NCBI RefSeq assembly: GCF_020283565.1
Contig: NC_060063.1
Coordinates: 34,310,635-34,374,634 of the forward strand
DNA from: Trifolium pratense
Lineage: Eukaryota > Streptophyta > Magnoliopsida > Fabales > Fabaceae
Direction of reading: 5' to 3'
DNA: 64,000 bases
The first letter of the stretch is position 1. Each line of letters starts with the position of its first letter. The notes below the pieces were generated by a model. The model had not been told where the DNA came from and did not search any database. It saw only the letters and a list, made by a program, of their open reading frames with translations. A program made the translations under genes and the position numbers. Of the stretch, positions 46,601-58,300 are shown in pieces.

Positions 46601-48041
46601 ATCGGATAAGAAATTGATGGAGAAGATGGTACTCATCAATGAAGGCAAGGAGACCAATATCAAGATTGACGAGAGTGGAGTCATGAGATTTCACGGAAGA
46701 GTTTGTGTACCGGATGTACCCGAATTGAAGAGAATGATCATGGAAGAAGGTCACAGAAGTGGTTTGAGTATTCATCCTGGAGTAACCAAGATGTATCAGG
46801 ATTTGAAGAAGTTATTTTGGTGGCCGGGAATGAAGAGGCAAATTTCTGAATTTGTTTATTCATGCTTGACTTGTCAGAAATCGAAGATTGAGCATCAGAA
46901 GCCGTTTGGTTTGTTGCAACCAATGTTTATACCCGAATGGAAATGGGATAGCATTGCAATGGATTTTGTGGGAGGTTTACCGAAGACCAAGAAAAGTAAC
47001 GAGGTGATTTGGGTAGTGGTAGATCGTCTGACGAAGTGTGCTCACTTCATTGCTATTAGGAAAGGTACTTTGGTGCCTAAGTTGGCCGAGATTTATGTGG
47101 AGCAGATTGTGAGGCTACATGGTATTCCAACAAGTATTATTTCGGATAGAGATCCGAGATTTACTTCTAGATTTTGGGAAAGCTTGCAAGAAGCTTTAGG
47201 AACGAAGTTGAGGTTGAGTTCAGCTTATCATCCTCAGACAGATGGTCAGTCGGAGAGGACGATACAATCCTTAGAGGACTTGTTGAGGGCTTGTGTTTTG
47301 GAGCAAAACGTGAATTGGGATTCTTGTTTACCGTTGGTAGAGTTTACATACAACAACAGTTACCATTCTAGTATCGGAATGGCACCGTTTGAGGCTTTGT
47401 ATGGGAGAAGGTGTAGGACACCTCTGTGTTGGTATGAAACTGGAGAAGGTGCAATTCTTGGACCAGAGATTGTACAAGAGACAACAGAGAAGATTCGGAT
47501 GATTCGTGAGAAGATGAAAGCATCTCAAAGTCGACAGAAGAGTTATCATGATAAGAGGAGGAAGGACATTGAATTCCAAGAGGGGGATCATGTATTCCTA
47601 CGAGTTAAATCGACTACTGGAGTAGGACGTGCGTTGAAGTCGCGAAAGTTGACGTCGAGATTTATTGGGCCGTTTGAGATTTTGAAGCGAGTTGGGAAAG
47701 TTGCGTATAGGATTGCATTACCGCCATCATTGGCGAATTTGCACGATGTTTTTCATGTATCACAGTTGCGCAAGTATGTGTCTGATCCGACACACGTGAT
47801 TGAATCGGACGATGTTCAAGTGAGGGACGACTTGACCATTGAGACTGTGCCTTTGAGAATCGAAGGTAGAGAAGTGAAGAGGTTGAGAAACAAAGAGATT
47901 GCATCCGTGAAAGTCGTGTGGGGAGGACCGGCTGGTGAGAATGCGACGTGGGAGTTGGAAAGCAAGATGAGAGATTCTTATCCCGATCTGTTTCTAGGTA
48001 ATTTCGAGGGCGAAATTCTTTTAAGGGGGGTAGGATTGTAA
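43677..48041 (+). CDS. gag-pol: Tekay-B gag-pol polyprotein, intact (1454 aa)
   Basis: ATG at 43677 (GAATCATGG context, right after the predicted splice acceptor); a TTG 18 bases upstream is in frame but unlikely as a start. Domains: Ty3 gag (about 20-200); three CCHC knuckles [28 protein letters not shown] and [14 protein letters not shown] (about 249-300); protease [11 protein letters not shown] (about 340); RT with [11 protein letters not shown] (about 664); RNase H with [13 protein letters not shown] and VVADALSRK; integrase HHCC (HRSG..H..LTCQKSK, about 1024-1066), [15 protein letters not shown] and the Glu in [15 protein letters not shown]-terminal chromodomain [17 protein letters not shown] (about 1391-1440). 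The stop TAA is supplied by the first bases of the 3' LTR. It should make all proteins for retrotransposition. Confidence 0.97.
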   Translation: MAAARTNAQIAEALAALTNIVVRDHQPGREVEMRLERFMKQKPPTFTGGYNPDGAHKWLEELEIIFEAMDCSEEGKTTLGTYVLREEANVWWKNAKLRLGPGGMAIPWAMFKREFLVKYFPVDVKNKKVVEFMELKQGNMTVADYAVKFETLCAFSPHYNTMEAENDKCVKFESGLRPDIKHMIGFSQIRDFATLVNKSRICDEDGRAKVNYYKAENDRKGKGQERGKPYDNRGRGNTSGGKKPVNGNCYKCGERGHMSYDCQKKLDKCLNCGKLGHKTEVCRTRVFCFNCGEEGHKSIICKKPKKVMGKVFALSGEDASLEDNLIRGTCFIYNTPLIAIIDTGATHSFISSDCAKRLSIPLTDMTGRMEIETPANGSVITRQVCRNCPVTIFGRHFGMDLVCIPLSGMDVIFGMNWLIFNRIHINCREKAVVFPKPEENLHLMSGKEVSEALKEHAEMFMMFASLKLEGGVKIEELPIVCDFPDVFPDDISDVPPKREVEFSIDLVPGTSPISMAPYRMSASELNELKKQLEELLEKRFVRPSVSPWGAPVLLVKKKDGSMRLCIDYRQLNKVTIKNKYPLPRIDDLMDQLVGACVFSKIDLRSGYHQIRVKTEDIPKTAFRTRYGHYEYSVMPFGVTNAPGVFMEYMNRIFHSFLDRFVVVFIDDILIYSKSEEEHEEHLRIVLQVLKEKKLYAKLSKCEFWMKEVSFLGHIISSGGIAVDPAKVDAVSQWGTPESVSEIRSFLGLAGYYRRFIEGFSKLALPLTKLTRKDQAFVWDGICEKSFQELKRRLTTAPVLILPDAKESFVVYCDASKLGLGGVLMQGGNVVAYASRQLKVHERNYPTHDLELAAVVFTLKVWRHYLYGSRFEVFSDHKSLKYLFDQKELNMRQRRWLEFLKDYDFELSYHPGKANVVADALSRKTLHMSSLMVRELELIEEFRDLSLVCEVTSTSVKLGMLKLTNPFLEDIKERQKSDKKLMEKMVLINEGKETNIKIDESGVMRFHGRVCVPDVPELKRMIMEEGHRSGLSIHPGVTKMYQDLKKLFWWPGMKRQISEFVYSCLTCQKSKIEHQKPFGLLQPMFIPEWKWDSIAMDFVGGLPKTKKSNEVIWVVVDRLTKCAHFIAIRKGTLVPKLAEIYVEQIVRLHGIPTSIISDRDPRFTSRFWESLQEALGTKLRLSSAYHPQTDGQSERTIQSLEDLLRACVLEQNVNWDSCLPLVEFTYNNSYHSSIGMAPFEALYGRRCRTPLCWYETGEGAILGPEIVQETTEKIRMIREKMKASQSRQKSYHDKRRKDIEFQEGDHVFLRVKSTTGVGRALKSRKLTSRFIGPFEILKRVGKVAYRIALPPSLANLHDVFHVSQLRKYVSDPTHVIESDDVQVRDDLTIETVPLRIEGREVKRLRNKEIASVKVVWGGPAGENATWELESKMRDSYPDLFLGNFEGEILLRGVGL
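48017..48036 (+). other. Polypurine tract of Tekay-B
   Basis: TTTTAAGGGGGGTAGGAT lies immediately before TGTAACG of the 3' LTR. It primes plus-strand synthesis in this family and here also encodes the last residues of gag-pol. Confidence 0.85.
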
Positions 48042-50227
48042 CGACCCGTTTTTCGTATTCGTATATTTTATTAAATGTTATTTTATTTATTAATTGGCTT
48101 TTATTATTTTAGTGAGCGACGAGTAATTATTTAGCCGATCGTAAGTTATTAGGCGCGAGAACCTTGTTTTGGGCTTTAATGGGCGTGAGAGGCATGGGCC
48201 TAAGCCATTTGGGCTTGGTTCATGACACATGAGAAGTGGTATAAGTAGCAAGTCCAACTTATGAATAGTATCATAAATTCATTTCTTGAGTTTGAGTGAG
48301 TAGAAGCAAGATAGAGCAAGAGCTAGGGTTTTGGCTAAGAGAAAGCTTGAGCAAGAGAAGGCTTGAATCATCATCTTTGCTTAAGGTAAGAGATTAGAAT
48401 TCATGATTCTTGAGTGACAAGGAGGGGGGAGATTGTCTATGTCTCCGTTCCCGAACTCTCCCACTCAATTTCTTTTAGATTTTGATTAAGATTTTGTATG
48501 TGAGTATGATGTTTTTCATCATCACTTTGTATGTGTTAATCACTAGCTTGATTCCATGACAAATATGTATGTGTTTGGATCATTTTTGGAAAGTTTGAGA
48601 AAGTTACTTAAAACTCAAGTAATTGCCATGATTTTGATTATTAGAGGTATTTGGATGTTTGGAAGGGATGATTAATGTTCCTTGATACCATATATGTTTG
48701 GAATGGCTGTTTATATGAATTTATAACATGTTTGGATGAATTTTTGAGTTGATTTGGTGTTAAACCGCCTTAGATAACTCAAGAACAGATTTTCTTTCTG
48801 GTGTAGTTCGCTTAGCGAACAGTAGCTCGCTACAGCGAATAAGCTCGCTTCAAGCTCGCTACCTGTTCGCCATGTACCTGTAATCCTCTGATGTAGTTCG
48901 CTACAGCGAACTGAGATTCGCTTAGCGAATGAGTTCGCTACCTGTTCGCTATGGATTCGCTTAGCGAACAATACTGAACCTGCAACTTTTGTTTTTGTTT
49001 ATAAGTGTGATTAGGCACTTGTAACATGGTTTAAGAGTATCCTTACATGATTGTTGATACATGTTGATACTGTTAATGCTTATTGTTAATCGTTATATGA
49101 ATGATAAACGTGTATGCAATAAGTTGTGGCTTTAAGTGAGCAATGTTATGTTTTGGCATTAATTTGCAATGTTAAGTGAATGTGTTAGGATTGTGTTCCC
49201 GCATTCATAAAAGAGTAGCTTCGAGCTAGAAATATCATATTGATGATATGTGTAAACATACATGCATTCATGTATATATATGTTGAATTGGAAACTTGGG
49301 TTCCAATAGATTTAAATGGATTTTTGAGTCCATAAGGAAGCCGAGGATCGGATTAGATGAATCCATAAGATCTAGAGCTGCTATCCAGCAGGATATAAAA
49401 CTGTTTAACTTATCCATGAGGGATATGAAGGTTTGGTAAGTTCCGAACAATCCGGCAAGATGTAAAACTGTTTAACTTATCCATGAGGGATAAAAGGCAA
49501 TTGGTACCACATGCATTAGTCGTGTCTAGGGATGACATGACATAGAATGATTGGCATTAGATACATTAGGGTAAATGCGCATATATTTGATAAATGGTAT
49601 GTGACATTATCTGGTTGAACTGTGCTAAACTTTATTAATCGATAACTGTTTGGTGCGATGTTTTGACGTGAGTTAGAATATGTATGATGTAGTTCGAAAG
49701 TGTAAGGTCTTTCTTATGCTCGTATGATATGCGATTATGTTTTCTAACTCTCTGCTTTGTGTTATTTGCTGGACCTTTGGGGGTTCAGATATTCAGGCTG
49801 AGGATTGTGCCGACGTTTAGACTGCTGTTCTAGCGTGGTGTTGAAGTACCTTTTGGTGAGGAGACTTAGTATAGATTACTCCTCTTAGTACTAGCTTCTG
49901 ACTAGAGTTTGTAAATAGTAAATGCTCTGGTAATGTAACATCGAGTCGGGGTTTACGCTTGGCTTTCATCGTATATCGGTGTTACCTTTTGGTATGCTAG
50001 TTCTTGTATAAGTGACATCCTTAGGGATGAATTTGGCTTATGTATATATATATGTATATATATGCATGCTTGGTTTGATTGGAATCCGCTGTTGCTTTTC
50101 ATGTTAAATTTCATGATACTCTGTGTGTATGCATGTGTTTTAATTACCGCGTGGCACTCTGCCTTTACACTTGTTGAAAAGTTTTTAAAATTACGTTTTT
50201 AAGGGTAGTATGGGTTAGGGTGTTACA
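48037..50227 (+). repeat. 3' LTR of Tekay-B (2191 bp)
   Basis: Same length and, as far as I can see, same sequence as 41363-43553 (offset 6674). It is followed by TAAAC. Its first five bases hold the gag-pol stop codon. Confidence 0.95.
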
Positions 50228-50509
50228 TAAACCAAAGAAAAGACAAGAAAAACAAAAGTTTGGCTTTTACTTCTAATACTGCAGAAGATGATGAGATAGA
50301 TATGGAGAGTGATGAAAGTTTATCTGAAGCCATGGTGTTACTTGGAAGACAGTTCAACCGTATCATGAAGAGGATGGATAAAAGAAATAGATTCCATGGT
50401 CCAAACACTAAATCTGACCTCAACAATAAGTTCAATGGTCCAAGCACCAAATCTGATTTCAACAAACCTGTATCTAGTCAAAGGAGGACCAGAAGTGATG
50501 ATAAAAGTA
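50228..50509 (+). pseudogene. gag: SIRE-B gag, part 2 of 3
   Basis: It begins with the second TAAAC copy (50228-50232) and then continues the gag frame from 50233: a basic stretch, acidic AEDDEIDMESDESLSEAM, LLGRQFNRIMKRMDKR, and an Asn/Lys-rich segment. SIRE-A has a matching acidic stretch and [16 protein letters not shown]. It ends with GTA (50507-50509), the CACTA target duplication. About 92 codons, in frame with both neighbouring parts. Confidence 0.85.
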
Positions 50510-50699
50510 CACTAGTGGAAAAAACACATTTTAAATCACACATTTTAAATCAGGTGCTATCCACCTGATTTAAAACCTTGAAAATTTAGGACACGGTGAT
50601 TAGTCTTTTAAGTAAATAAATACTAAATCAGGTCGACTGATTTAAAAGAATTATTTATTATAAAAAAAAATAAAAAATTGGTTCCCTTTCTTCTCTGCT

Positions 50700-52300
50700 A
50701 AAGAAAATTCCTTTCCCCCTTGTTTTTCATTTAGCAAAATTGATTTCCCTCTCGTTTTTCATTCATCGAGGAAACCCTAAAGCAAATTTTTTTTCTCTCT
50801 ATCTACACTGAGGAAACACTTTCTTCTAACTTTCTCTCTTCACGAACCCTAACACAGCAAATCTAGATCTTCAAATCGACCCTCTCACACGAACAGAGCA
50901 GCTTCCATCGCAAACAACGATTCACCCACCGCTTTTGGTCTTCAAATTCCAAGGTTAGTTGAAGTTCAATTTCGATTTTGGTCTTCTCTTCATTCTTTAA
51001 TGATTCTCATTCCAATTTCCCCTTTCGTTTAGTTGTTTAGTGTTTTCAAAATTCTCTTCGCCGCTACCACCGCCATGTTCGCATTCAGTGGCCGGTGGTC
51101 TTCTGGTCATAGTTGTGTGTAGTTGTTTCTTGTGTGGTGGTGTTTTAGATGCTGTATATTAGTTGAATTTAGGTAATTTGTGTAGTTTTATTTTTGATTT
51201 GTACTTATATATAGTTTGAAGAGGTGAGGGTGTTAGTTGAATTTATGTAATTTAGGTGAGGTGAGGGCTTTGTTTTTGTTTTTGGTTATATATAGTTTGA
51301 AGAGGTGAGCGTGTTTTTGTAGTGGGATTTGTTGTTTTCTGGCCTGTAGTTTGTTTGCCTTATTTTTAGCAACTTAGCATCTTTAGTTGCAGTTTTTTTT
51401 TCTGGTGTTCCTGCCCAAAACTAAAAAATAAAAACTGAACTGCTGTTTCTAATTACAGATTGTTCACCAAACCATTTACTTAAAACTGAACTGCTGTTTC
51501 TAATTACAGATTGTTCACCAAACCATTTACTTAAGTTTAGCAGTTCACCAAACTGAACCATTCAGAGTGCAAAACCCCACCAGTAAGAAACCACTGTACA
51601 CCACTCACAGTCACTCTCTATTTTCGACGGAATCTCAAACAGTATGTGACCGACATTTTATTCAGTCAAAATTTTAACCCCACCGCATCACTCGATCGGT
51701 GAGTTTTGAGTGATTCACTCCCATCTCCATTTTATATGTATTTATTCATCACCCTATTTCAATTCATTCATAATTTTAACCACTCCACATAATTCACTTA
51801 ACCAAAATAAAAACCAAAAAGAATTATATTCAGAGAGTTGAATTCTCAAGCTATGGCGGTGACGACGCGAGCTATGGCAGCGGTGGCATGAGCTATAGAA
51901 ATGGCATGAAAGTTTGTTTTTTCTGAGTGCAAAGTTTATAAATCGGAGTTATTAGGTGACTCGTTGGAAACATCGCCGCCGAAAACCAAAAACCCATCAT
52001 TATAACCAGCCATATGCGCCATAAAACACTATAGTGCTGCCATCCTTCACAAACCGGCCACGGCGGTTGTCAAAAAATTAGCCACCACAATATGTTATGC
52101 CACTGATATTTGACAACACTTGGAGTGGTGCAGCCACTTGATCATATTTGATGTTTAGGTGATTATTGTAGTGTTTATAAATTTGAGTTGTTTTGTTCTT
52201 TGACTTAACCCCTTTACGATTAGGAACCATTTTCACCTGATAATTAATTATCGCATTCTTGCTGTTTTAGTATCTTTTTTTTTTTCTTTTCAGAAGTACG
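50700..52300 (+). other. CACTA 5' non-coding region
   Basis: No convincing gene. CT-rich 5'-UTR-like tracts (50700-50960) are followed by an intron-like T-rich stretch with two copies of an ATATATAGTTTGAAGAGGTG block (about 51208 and 51288). It includes the 51-bp tandem repeat listed separately. It may contain non-coding first exons. Confidence 0.4.
51431..51532. repeat. 51-bp tandem duplication
   Basis: Two adjacent, apparently identical copies (51431-51481, 51482-51532) containing CTGAACTGCTGTTTCTAAT and TTGTTCACCAAACCATTT. Confidence 0.9.
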
Positions 52301-52308
52301 TAGTAGTT

Positions 52309-52629
52309 ATGGATCGTAGTTGGATGAATTCTAATCGTTTGAGTAGAGAGTATAAAGAAGGAGTGAACAAGTTTATACAGTTTGCTTTTGAAAATCTTCC
52401 TAATAACAACGGAAGGTTTTATTGTCCTTGTATGAAATGTTTTAATATTCTCAAGTTACATTTTGAGTTGATAAAAAGTCATCTTATTTGTCACGGGATT
52501 AACCAAAGTTATACCAAATGGATATGGCATGGTGAGTCGGTAACCGATGCAATTGCGTCAAATACAAATGAAGTCGATGTAGATATGAACGATCAGCTAG
52601 ATGATGCACGAAATGGTTCAAGCCTGTAA
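52309..52629 (+). pseudogene. CACTA transposase-associated domain exon
   Basis: ATG 52309 to TAA 52629, 106 codons: MDRSWMNSNRLSREYKEG at the start, then FYCPCMKCFN and SHLICHGINQSYTKWIWHGE. This is the Cys/His pattern of the transposase-associated domain at the N-terminus of plant CACTA proteins. The expected downstream TNP2 transposase is missing. After about 52610 another frame (MSREEYELIEEK, about 52645-52682) has TnpA character, so a deletion joined two gene parts out of frame. The product would not be an active transposase. Confidence 0.75.
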
Positions 52630-52683
52630 TAAATACCCTCACATCATGTCTCGTGAGGAATATGAGTTGATTGAAGAAAAGAT

Positions 52684-53085
52684 TGATGTAGGAGGATTTC
52701 TTGTGTATATTATTATTTTAGTTAGATTTAGTTTTATTATATTTTAGGTTGATTTCTTATTTTTATATTTCACCTAGGTTAGTTATTTTTTTATATTTTA
52801 GGTAGATTTGTAATTTTTATTTAGCTAGGTTTGTTGTTTTTATTTTTACAATCTTTTAGGAGATTTGTTAATTTTATTTTTCACTCCTATTTAAACTAAA
52901 TTATTGTAGCCTTGAAGGCAACATTTTGATTCAATAAAAATTCAGAGATTTTTCTCAAATTTGGTGGATTCCAAATTACTCTTTCGGTGGACTCCGAAAC
53001 CCTATTTTGACAAGTTTGTGTTTGCGGCTTGTCTTTATCCATTAGGTTTAGCGTTTTGCTAACCTAGCGCTTCCGTACTGCGTCA
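52684..53085. mobile_element. Solo LTR (402 bp) inside CACTA
   Basis: Begins TGATGTAGGAGG, ends GTACTGCGTCA, flanked by AAGAT at 52679-52683 and 53086-53090. It interrupts a TnpA-type coding stretch: the bases on either side join in the same frame, from EEYELIEEK to MHEKIKQRQES, when the LTR and one AAGAT are discounted. It contains an AATAAAAATTC tract, perhaps a polyadenylation region. Family unknown. Orientation cannot be decided. Confidence 0.78.
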
Positions 53086-53090
53086 AAGAT

Positions 53091-53247
53091 GATGCACGAA
53101 AAAATAAAACAAAGACAAGAGTCAGCTGGAGAGTCCCTACCTACACCTCCATCTCCACCAAAACGCCATGAGAAGTGGATAACGGGCCGAACAAAGCCAT
53201 CAAGAGAGTACACATCAAAAGAAACACAAGTTGTTGCAGATAAAATT
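53091..53247 (+). pseudogene. TnpA-type (Transposase_24-like) exon of CACTA
   Basis: Encodes HEKIKQRQESAGESLPTPP, then PKRHEKWITGRTKPSREYTS and an ETQVVADKI tail, the pattern of plant En/Spm TnpA-type proteins. It is followed by a consensus donor GTAAGT at 53248. The left part of the gene is split off by the solo LTR. It is a fragment only. Confidence 0.65.
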
Positions 53248-53259
53248 GTAAGTAAATGA

Positions 53260-53260
<1 letters not shown>

Positions 53261-53342
<82 letters not shown>
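53261..53342. repeat. (TTA)n microsatellite
   Basis: About 82 bp of uninterrupted trinucleotide repeat in a predicted intron of the CACTA gene. Confidence 0.97.
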
Positions 53343-53343
<1 letters not shown>

Positions 53344-53554
53344 ACACTTGTTTAAATTTCTGGTTTATATGCTTATGTAGGACTGATTAGAATAACAAAG
53401 GTTCACTATAGTTTTGGAACTGTTAGGATTAATTTGTTGCACAAACACTATAATGACTACACCATGCTTCTGTGAGGATTAATTTGCTGCACAAACACCA
53501 TGTTTCATGTTAGTTAGGATTAATTTTAACTTTTATTTACTGCTTGATTAATTT

Positions 53555-54435
53555 AGGTATATGAAACAACTTTGTACTCGGTTGGGCAAGAGTAACATGT
53601 ATGGTTTCATTGATCCTAATTTCATTCAACCACAAAATGATCGTGTTGGTTCTCAGTCTTACATAACTGAAAAGTTGGTTGAGAGTGAGAAAGACTGTTT
53701 TTTTTGTACCTTATTTAAACAAGTAAGTGTGTTTGATTGTTATAGTATATTTTTACTAAATTGGTTTCCATTATAGGTAATCACATTTAATTTGTTTTCC
53801 AATGTAGTAGTCATTGGCAGTTGCTCATTATTGAGCCAAAAGCACACAATGTAATCTTCCTATGTTCAATGGGGTTGAAACCAGATAAAAATATCGTTCT
53901 TATTGTTGATTCGTAAGTATTCTATTTAGTTATCTTACATGTAACTTATGATGTTTTCTAAGACAAATTTAATGAATATATATTATTGTAGAGCTATCAA
54001 TGGATATAATAGGTTGAAAGGTTCAAGAAAACAAAGAAAGCCAACATGGAACACTACTCTCACGGTAAGTTAACCATATTACATAATGAATTTAATTTAG
54101 AATTTATAATATTTTTTGTATATATAAATATTTACTCATTGTAATTTATTTAATGACAATTGTAGTGCCAAAGACAATCTTTCAATTATGAGAGTAGTTA
54201 CTATGTTATGATACATATGATGAATATTGTATCTGCCGGTATTGTTAATTCATGGAATCGGGTGCGTATCAGAATTTTTCAATTATTTGTGTTAATTGTG
54301 TTCTTTAATGATAATACAATATTCTGATATTATTTAACATTTATTTAGGTATTTGGAGACGCAACACCATTTCATGAGGATGAAGTTTCGAATGTTCAAG
54401 AACGTTGTGCAAATGCGATTCTTGAAGTAATATGA
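53555..54435 (+). pseudogene. CACTA Ulp1/C48-like C-terminal region, catalytic Cys replaced
   Basis: Five predicted exons with good GT-AG borders: about 53555-53718, 53809-53912, 53992-54064, 54166-54261, 54349-54435. Product features: YGFIDPNFIQPQN, SHWQLLIIEP (His of the C48 protease core), NVIFLCSMGLKPDKN, then CQRQSFNYESSYYVMIHMMN, ending ANAILEVI and a stop. In family members the last segment reads Asp/Glu-Cys-Gly-Tyr-Tyr. Here the Cys-Gly pair is Ser-Ser, so the nucleophile appears lost and protease activity is unlikely. Exon borders come from consensus only. Confidence 0.68.
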
Positions 54436-54925
54436 TTAGGTAAAAAATGACAATTGTATCTGATATGTAGAATTGATGATGCACCAATGGTTTTGTGGTG
54501 TTTAGGCCTCTTTTATTATGTGTCTGCTACATTAATGTAACCGGAGGATTTGGTGTTTTGGTAGTAGCATAAGATCGTTTATCTTCAGTTTGCTTAGGCG
54601 TGTTTTGGTAGTAGCATAACATTGTTTAGCTTTGCTTAGGCATATTTTGGTAGTAGCCTATGACCGTTTTGCTTTGCTTAAGCATGTTTGGAGTCTAAGA
54701 TTGTTTAGTTTTAGTAAGAGATATTTAGTTCCGATGGTACTTTTGGAACAGTATTTCCATGAATATTTTGTAAATGAATTTAATGACAATTTGGTGGTAT
54801 GATATTTGGTTTTCTGATATTTTGTTTTTGAAGGATATGTATGAAGTTTCAATTCAGTTATAATTATATATTTATGTACAATATTGTAAGCGAATCAGGG
54901 ATTTAAAAAAAAAAAAAAAATAGTT
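54436..54925 (+). other. CACTA 3' non-coding region
   Basis: T/G-rich with repeated TTTTGGTAGTAGCATAAGA-like segments (about 54557, 54604, 54648), which look like a short degenerate tandem repeat near the gene's 3' end. A poly(A) run of 17 bases is at 54904-54920. No ORF. Confidence 0.5.
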
Positions 54926-54929
54926 TATG

Positions 54930-55290
54930 CTTTTAAATCGGGCAAACTGATTTAAAATAACGTTATTAACTTGGTCGAACCGATTTAAATTGGAGATTTT
55001 AAATCGGCCAAACTGATTTAAAATAACTCTATTAAGTTGGTTGAACCGATGTAATTTAAGAATTTAAATCGGGTCATCCGAGTTAAAAAAGGCTTTAAAA
55101 AAATTGTATTTTATTTTAAATGGGTCCAACCGATTTAAATATCATAAACGAAATCGGGCTACCCGATTTAATAAAATAATTTAAATCGGGTCAAGGTGCC
55201 GATTTAAAAAACGAAAAACTTACTAAATCGACGGCTTCTAAATCGGTTGCACAACCGATTTAAATAGCCTTCAGGAACCGATTTAAAAAG
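54930..55290. repeat. CACTA right sub-terminal repeats
   Basis: At least a dozen copies of TTTAAATCGG or CCGATTTAAA in both orientations, often as close inverted pairs (for example 55231-55263, AAATCGGTTGCACAACCGATTT). Such clusters are the TnpA-binding regions of CACTA elements. The left end (50525-50650) has fewer, variant copies with AAATCAGG/CTGATTTAAA. Confidence 0.85.
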
Positions 55291-55307
55291 TGTTTTTTCC
55301 ACTAGTG

Positions 55308-58300
55308 GTACTTCATCTAGAGGAGTTCAGTGTCATGAGTGCGAAGGATTTGGTCATATCAAATCTGAATGCCCTACTTTTCTGAAGAAGAAGAAGAGTC
55401 TTGCTGTTACTTGGTCAGATGAGGATGATTCAGAAGAAGATGAAGGTGAATCTGCTAAACTTGTCAATGCATTGACAGGTGTCTATGAATCTGATGTTGA
55501 ATCCTGCGATGAAACATCATATGAAGAACTTCTGGCCACCTATAAGGACTTATTCATCAGGAGCAATGAATTCTGCAAAGCCTTGGAAAAACAAAAGGAG
55601 ACAAATTGTCAACTTCAGGCCGAGAAGAATGAATGTCTGGATATAATTAAGACTCTCAATAAAGAGATTGAAAAGCTGAATGAAGACTTGGAGCATGCTA
55701 GAAAACAAGTTAGGGTCTTTGCATCAGGAGAAGAAAAGTTTCAAGCCATGCTTCTAAAACAAAGTGCTGGTAAGAAACCTATTGGTTTTGATTACGAGAT
55801 AGTGGATCAAGAAATGGGTTACAACAAAGCTACAATCACTACCCCCATTGATAAAACTTTTCCTGTTAGTGGTGGGTTACTACCTCCTCATCCTCCCACA
55901 CATCAGGGAACTGACACATGGTTAAAACCCAAGCAGCATGTCCAGGCTAACTCGATGGCTCAACATCCGCCTCACCATCAATACAACAGGTCAAGATCTA
56001 GGAATAAAAGAAGGAATTGGAGGTGTCATTATTGTGGTAGGAAAGGGCACATTAGGCCCTATTGCTACAAACTGTACGGCTATCCACAGAATTCACGGCC
56101 ACTTGAACCCAAATCTGAGAACGTAAATGTCAAGAAAGAATGGAAGAAGAAGGAAGATGGTGTAAGCCTGATAGCTCACACATCACTGCGGGCATCATCT
56201 AGACAAGATTGGTATTTTGACAGTGGATGCTCTAGACACATGACTGGAGTGGAAGGGTATCTAGCCAACCTAAGGTCCTATGCCACAAGCTTTGTAACAT
56301 TTGGAGATGGAGCTAAGGGAGAAATAAAAGGAATTGGAAACCTAATTGATAATGGGTTACCAAACTTAGACAATGTTCTGTTAGTAAAAGGACTTACAGC
56401 AAATTTGATTAGCATCAGTCAACTATGTGACCAAGGCATGAAGGTGAACTTCACACAATCAGAATGTCTTGTTACAGATGAAGAAGGAAAACTGATAATG
56501 AAGGGAGTAAGGTCCAAAGACAATTGTTACTTGTGGGTGTCTGAAGAAGGAAATTATATGTCTACCTGCCTCATAAGCAAAAATGAGGAAGTCAAACTCT
56601 GGCATCAAAAGTTGGGTCATCTACACCTGAGAGGAATGAAAAAGGCCATAGCTGAAGAAGCAATCAGAGGATTACCCAAGCTAAAGATAGACGAAGGAAC
56701 AATATGTGGAGAATGTCAGATAGGCAAACAAACCAAGGTGGCGCATCCAAGGCTTCAACATCAATCTACTACCAGAACACTTGAATTGTTACACATGGAT
56801 TTGATGGGACCTATGCAGACAGAAAGTCTTGGAGGAAAAAGGTATGCTTTTGTTATGGTGGATGATTTCTCTAGATTTACATGGATAGACTTCCTTAGAG
56901 AAAAATCAGATAGCTTTGAAACATTTAGAAACTTATGTGTACAACTTCAAAGAGAAAAGGGGTCTGTCATCATAAGGGTCAGAAGTGATCATGGAAAGGA
57001 ATTTGAGAATAGCAAATTCTATGATTTCTGTGCAGCAGAAGGTATCCAACATGAATTCTCTGCTCCCATAACACCACAACAAAATGGTGTAGTAGAGAGA
57101 AAGAATAGAACCATTCAAGAGTCTGCTAGAGTAATGCTTCATGCCAAGGGTCTTCCATATCAGTTCTGGGCAGAGGCTATGAGTACAGCCTGCTACATAC
57201 ACAACCGTGTAACACTCAAAAAGGGAACATCTGCAACCTTGTATGAATTATGGAAGGGAAGAAAGCCAACTGTGAAACACTTTCACATTTTTGGGAGTAA
57301 ATGCTACATTCTTGCTGACAGAGAACCAAGACGAAAACTTGATCCTAAAAGTGAAGAAGGTATATTTCTGGGATATTCCTTGAATAGCAGAGCCTACAGG
57401 GTCTATAACACAAAAACCAAAATCATTATGGAAACGATCAATGTTGTGATCGATGATGCACCATCCACTCAACCATCGGATGTGGAAACAGATGTTGAAC
57501 CATCTACTGACAACTCTGATGAGATGACACAAAGTGAAAAGTCTGAACTAAAAGGGGATGAATCTGATCAAGACTCTGTACCTGCCCCAGCAAAAGCACC
57601 ATCTATTAGGACACAGAAGAATCACCCTAAAGATCTAATCATAGGTGATCCAGACCAGGGCATTGCCACCAGAAGAAAGATTGATGCTATCTCAAACACT
57701 TGTTTTGTATCAAAATTTGAGCCTAAAAACATAAAAGAGGCTCTTACTGATGAGTTCTGGATTGAAGCAATGCAAGAGGAATTGAATCAATTCAAGAGAA
57801 ATGAAGTCTGGGATCTTGTTCCAAGACCACATGGAGTAAATGTCATAGGCACTAAATGGGTATACAAGAATAAGTCTGATGAGAAGGGTACAGTAACAAG
57901 GAATAAGGCAAGACTGGTAGCTCAAGGCTACACTCAGGTGGAGGGAATTGACTTTGATGAGACCTTTGCTCCCGTGGCAAGACTAGAATCCATAAGGCTG
58001 CTTCTTGGTGTAGCTTGCATCCTCAAACTCAAACTCTACCAAATGGATGTCAAGAGCGCCTTTCTAAATGGGTATCTTCATGAAGAAGTATTTGTTGAAC
58101 AGCCCAAAGGTTTCATAGATCCAAATCATCCGGATCATGTCTACAAACTGAAAAAGGCTTTGTATGGCTTGAAACAAGCACCAAGGGCTTGGTATGAAAG
58201 GTTAACTGAATTCCTGATTAACCAAGGATACAAGAAAGGTGGAAATGACAAGACCTTATTTGTCAAAGAAATGAATGGAAACTTGTTGATAGCACAGATA

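Larger units (their letters stand above)
41363..50227 (+). mobile_element. Tekay-B: complete, apparently intact chromovirus
   Basis: 8,865 bp. Two LTRs of equal length (2191 bp, no difference seen by eye), primer-binding site, one uninterrupted 1454-residue gag-pol, polypurine tract, and 5-bp target duplication TAAAC (41358-41362 and 50228-50232). All catalytic motifs are present. It is inserted in SIRE-B gag in the same orientation. It is the best candidate for a recently active element in the window. Confidence 0.96.
50510..55307. mobile_element. CACTA (En/Spm) transposon, internally deleted (4798 bp)
   Basis: Perfect 18-bp terminal inverted repeats CACTAGTGGAAAAAACAC, extended to about 28 bp with one mismatch. 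3-bp target duplication GTA (50507-50509, 55308-55310). Sub-terminal repeats of AAATCGG/CCGATTTAAA type are dense on the right. It carries transposase-associated, TnpA-type and Ulp1-type exons in plus orientation but no DDE transposase (TNP2) region. It also holds a solo LTR and two microsatellite or tandem repeats. Inserted in SIRE-B gag. Non-autonomous. Confidence 0.93.
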
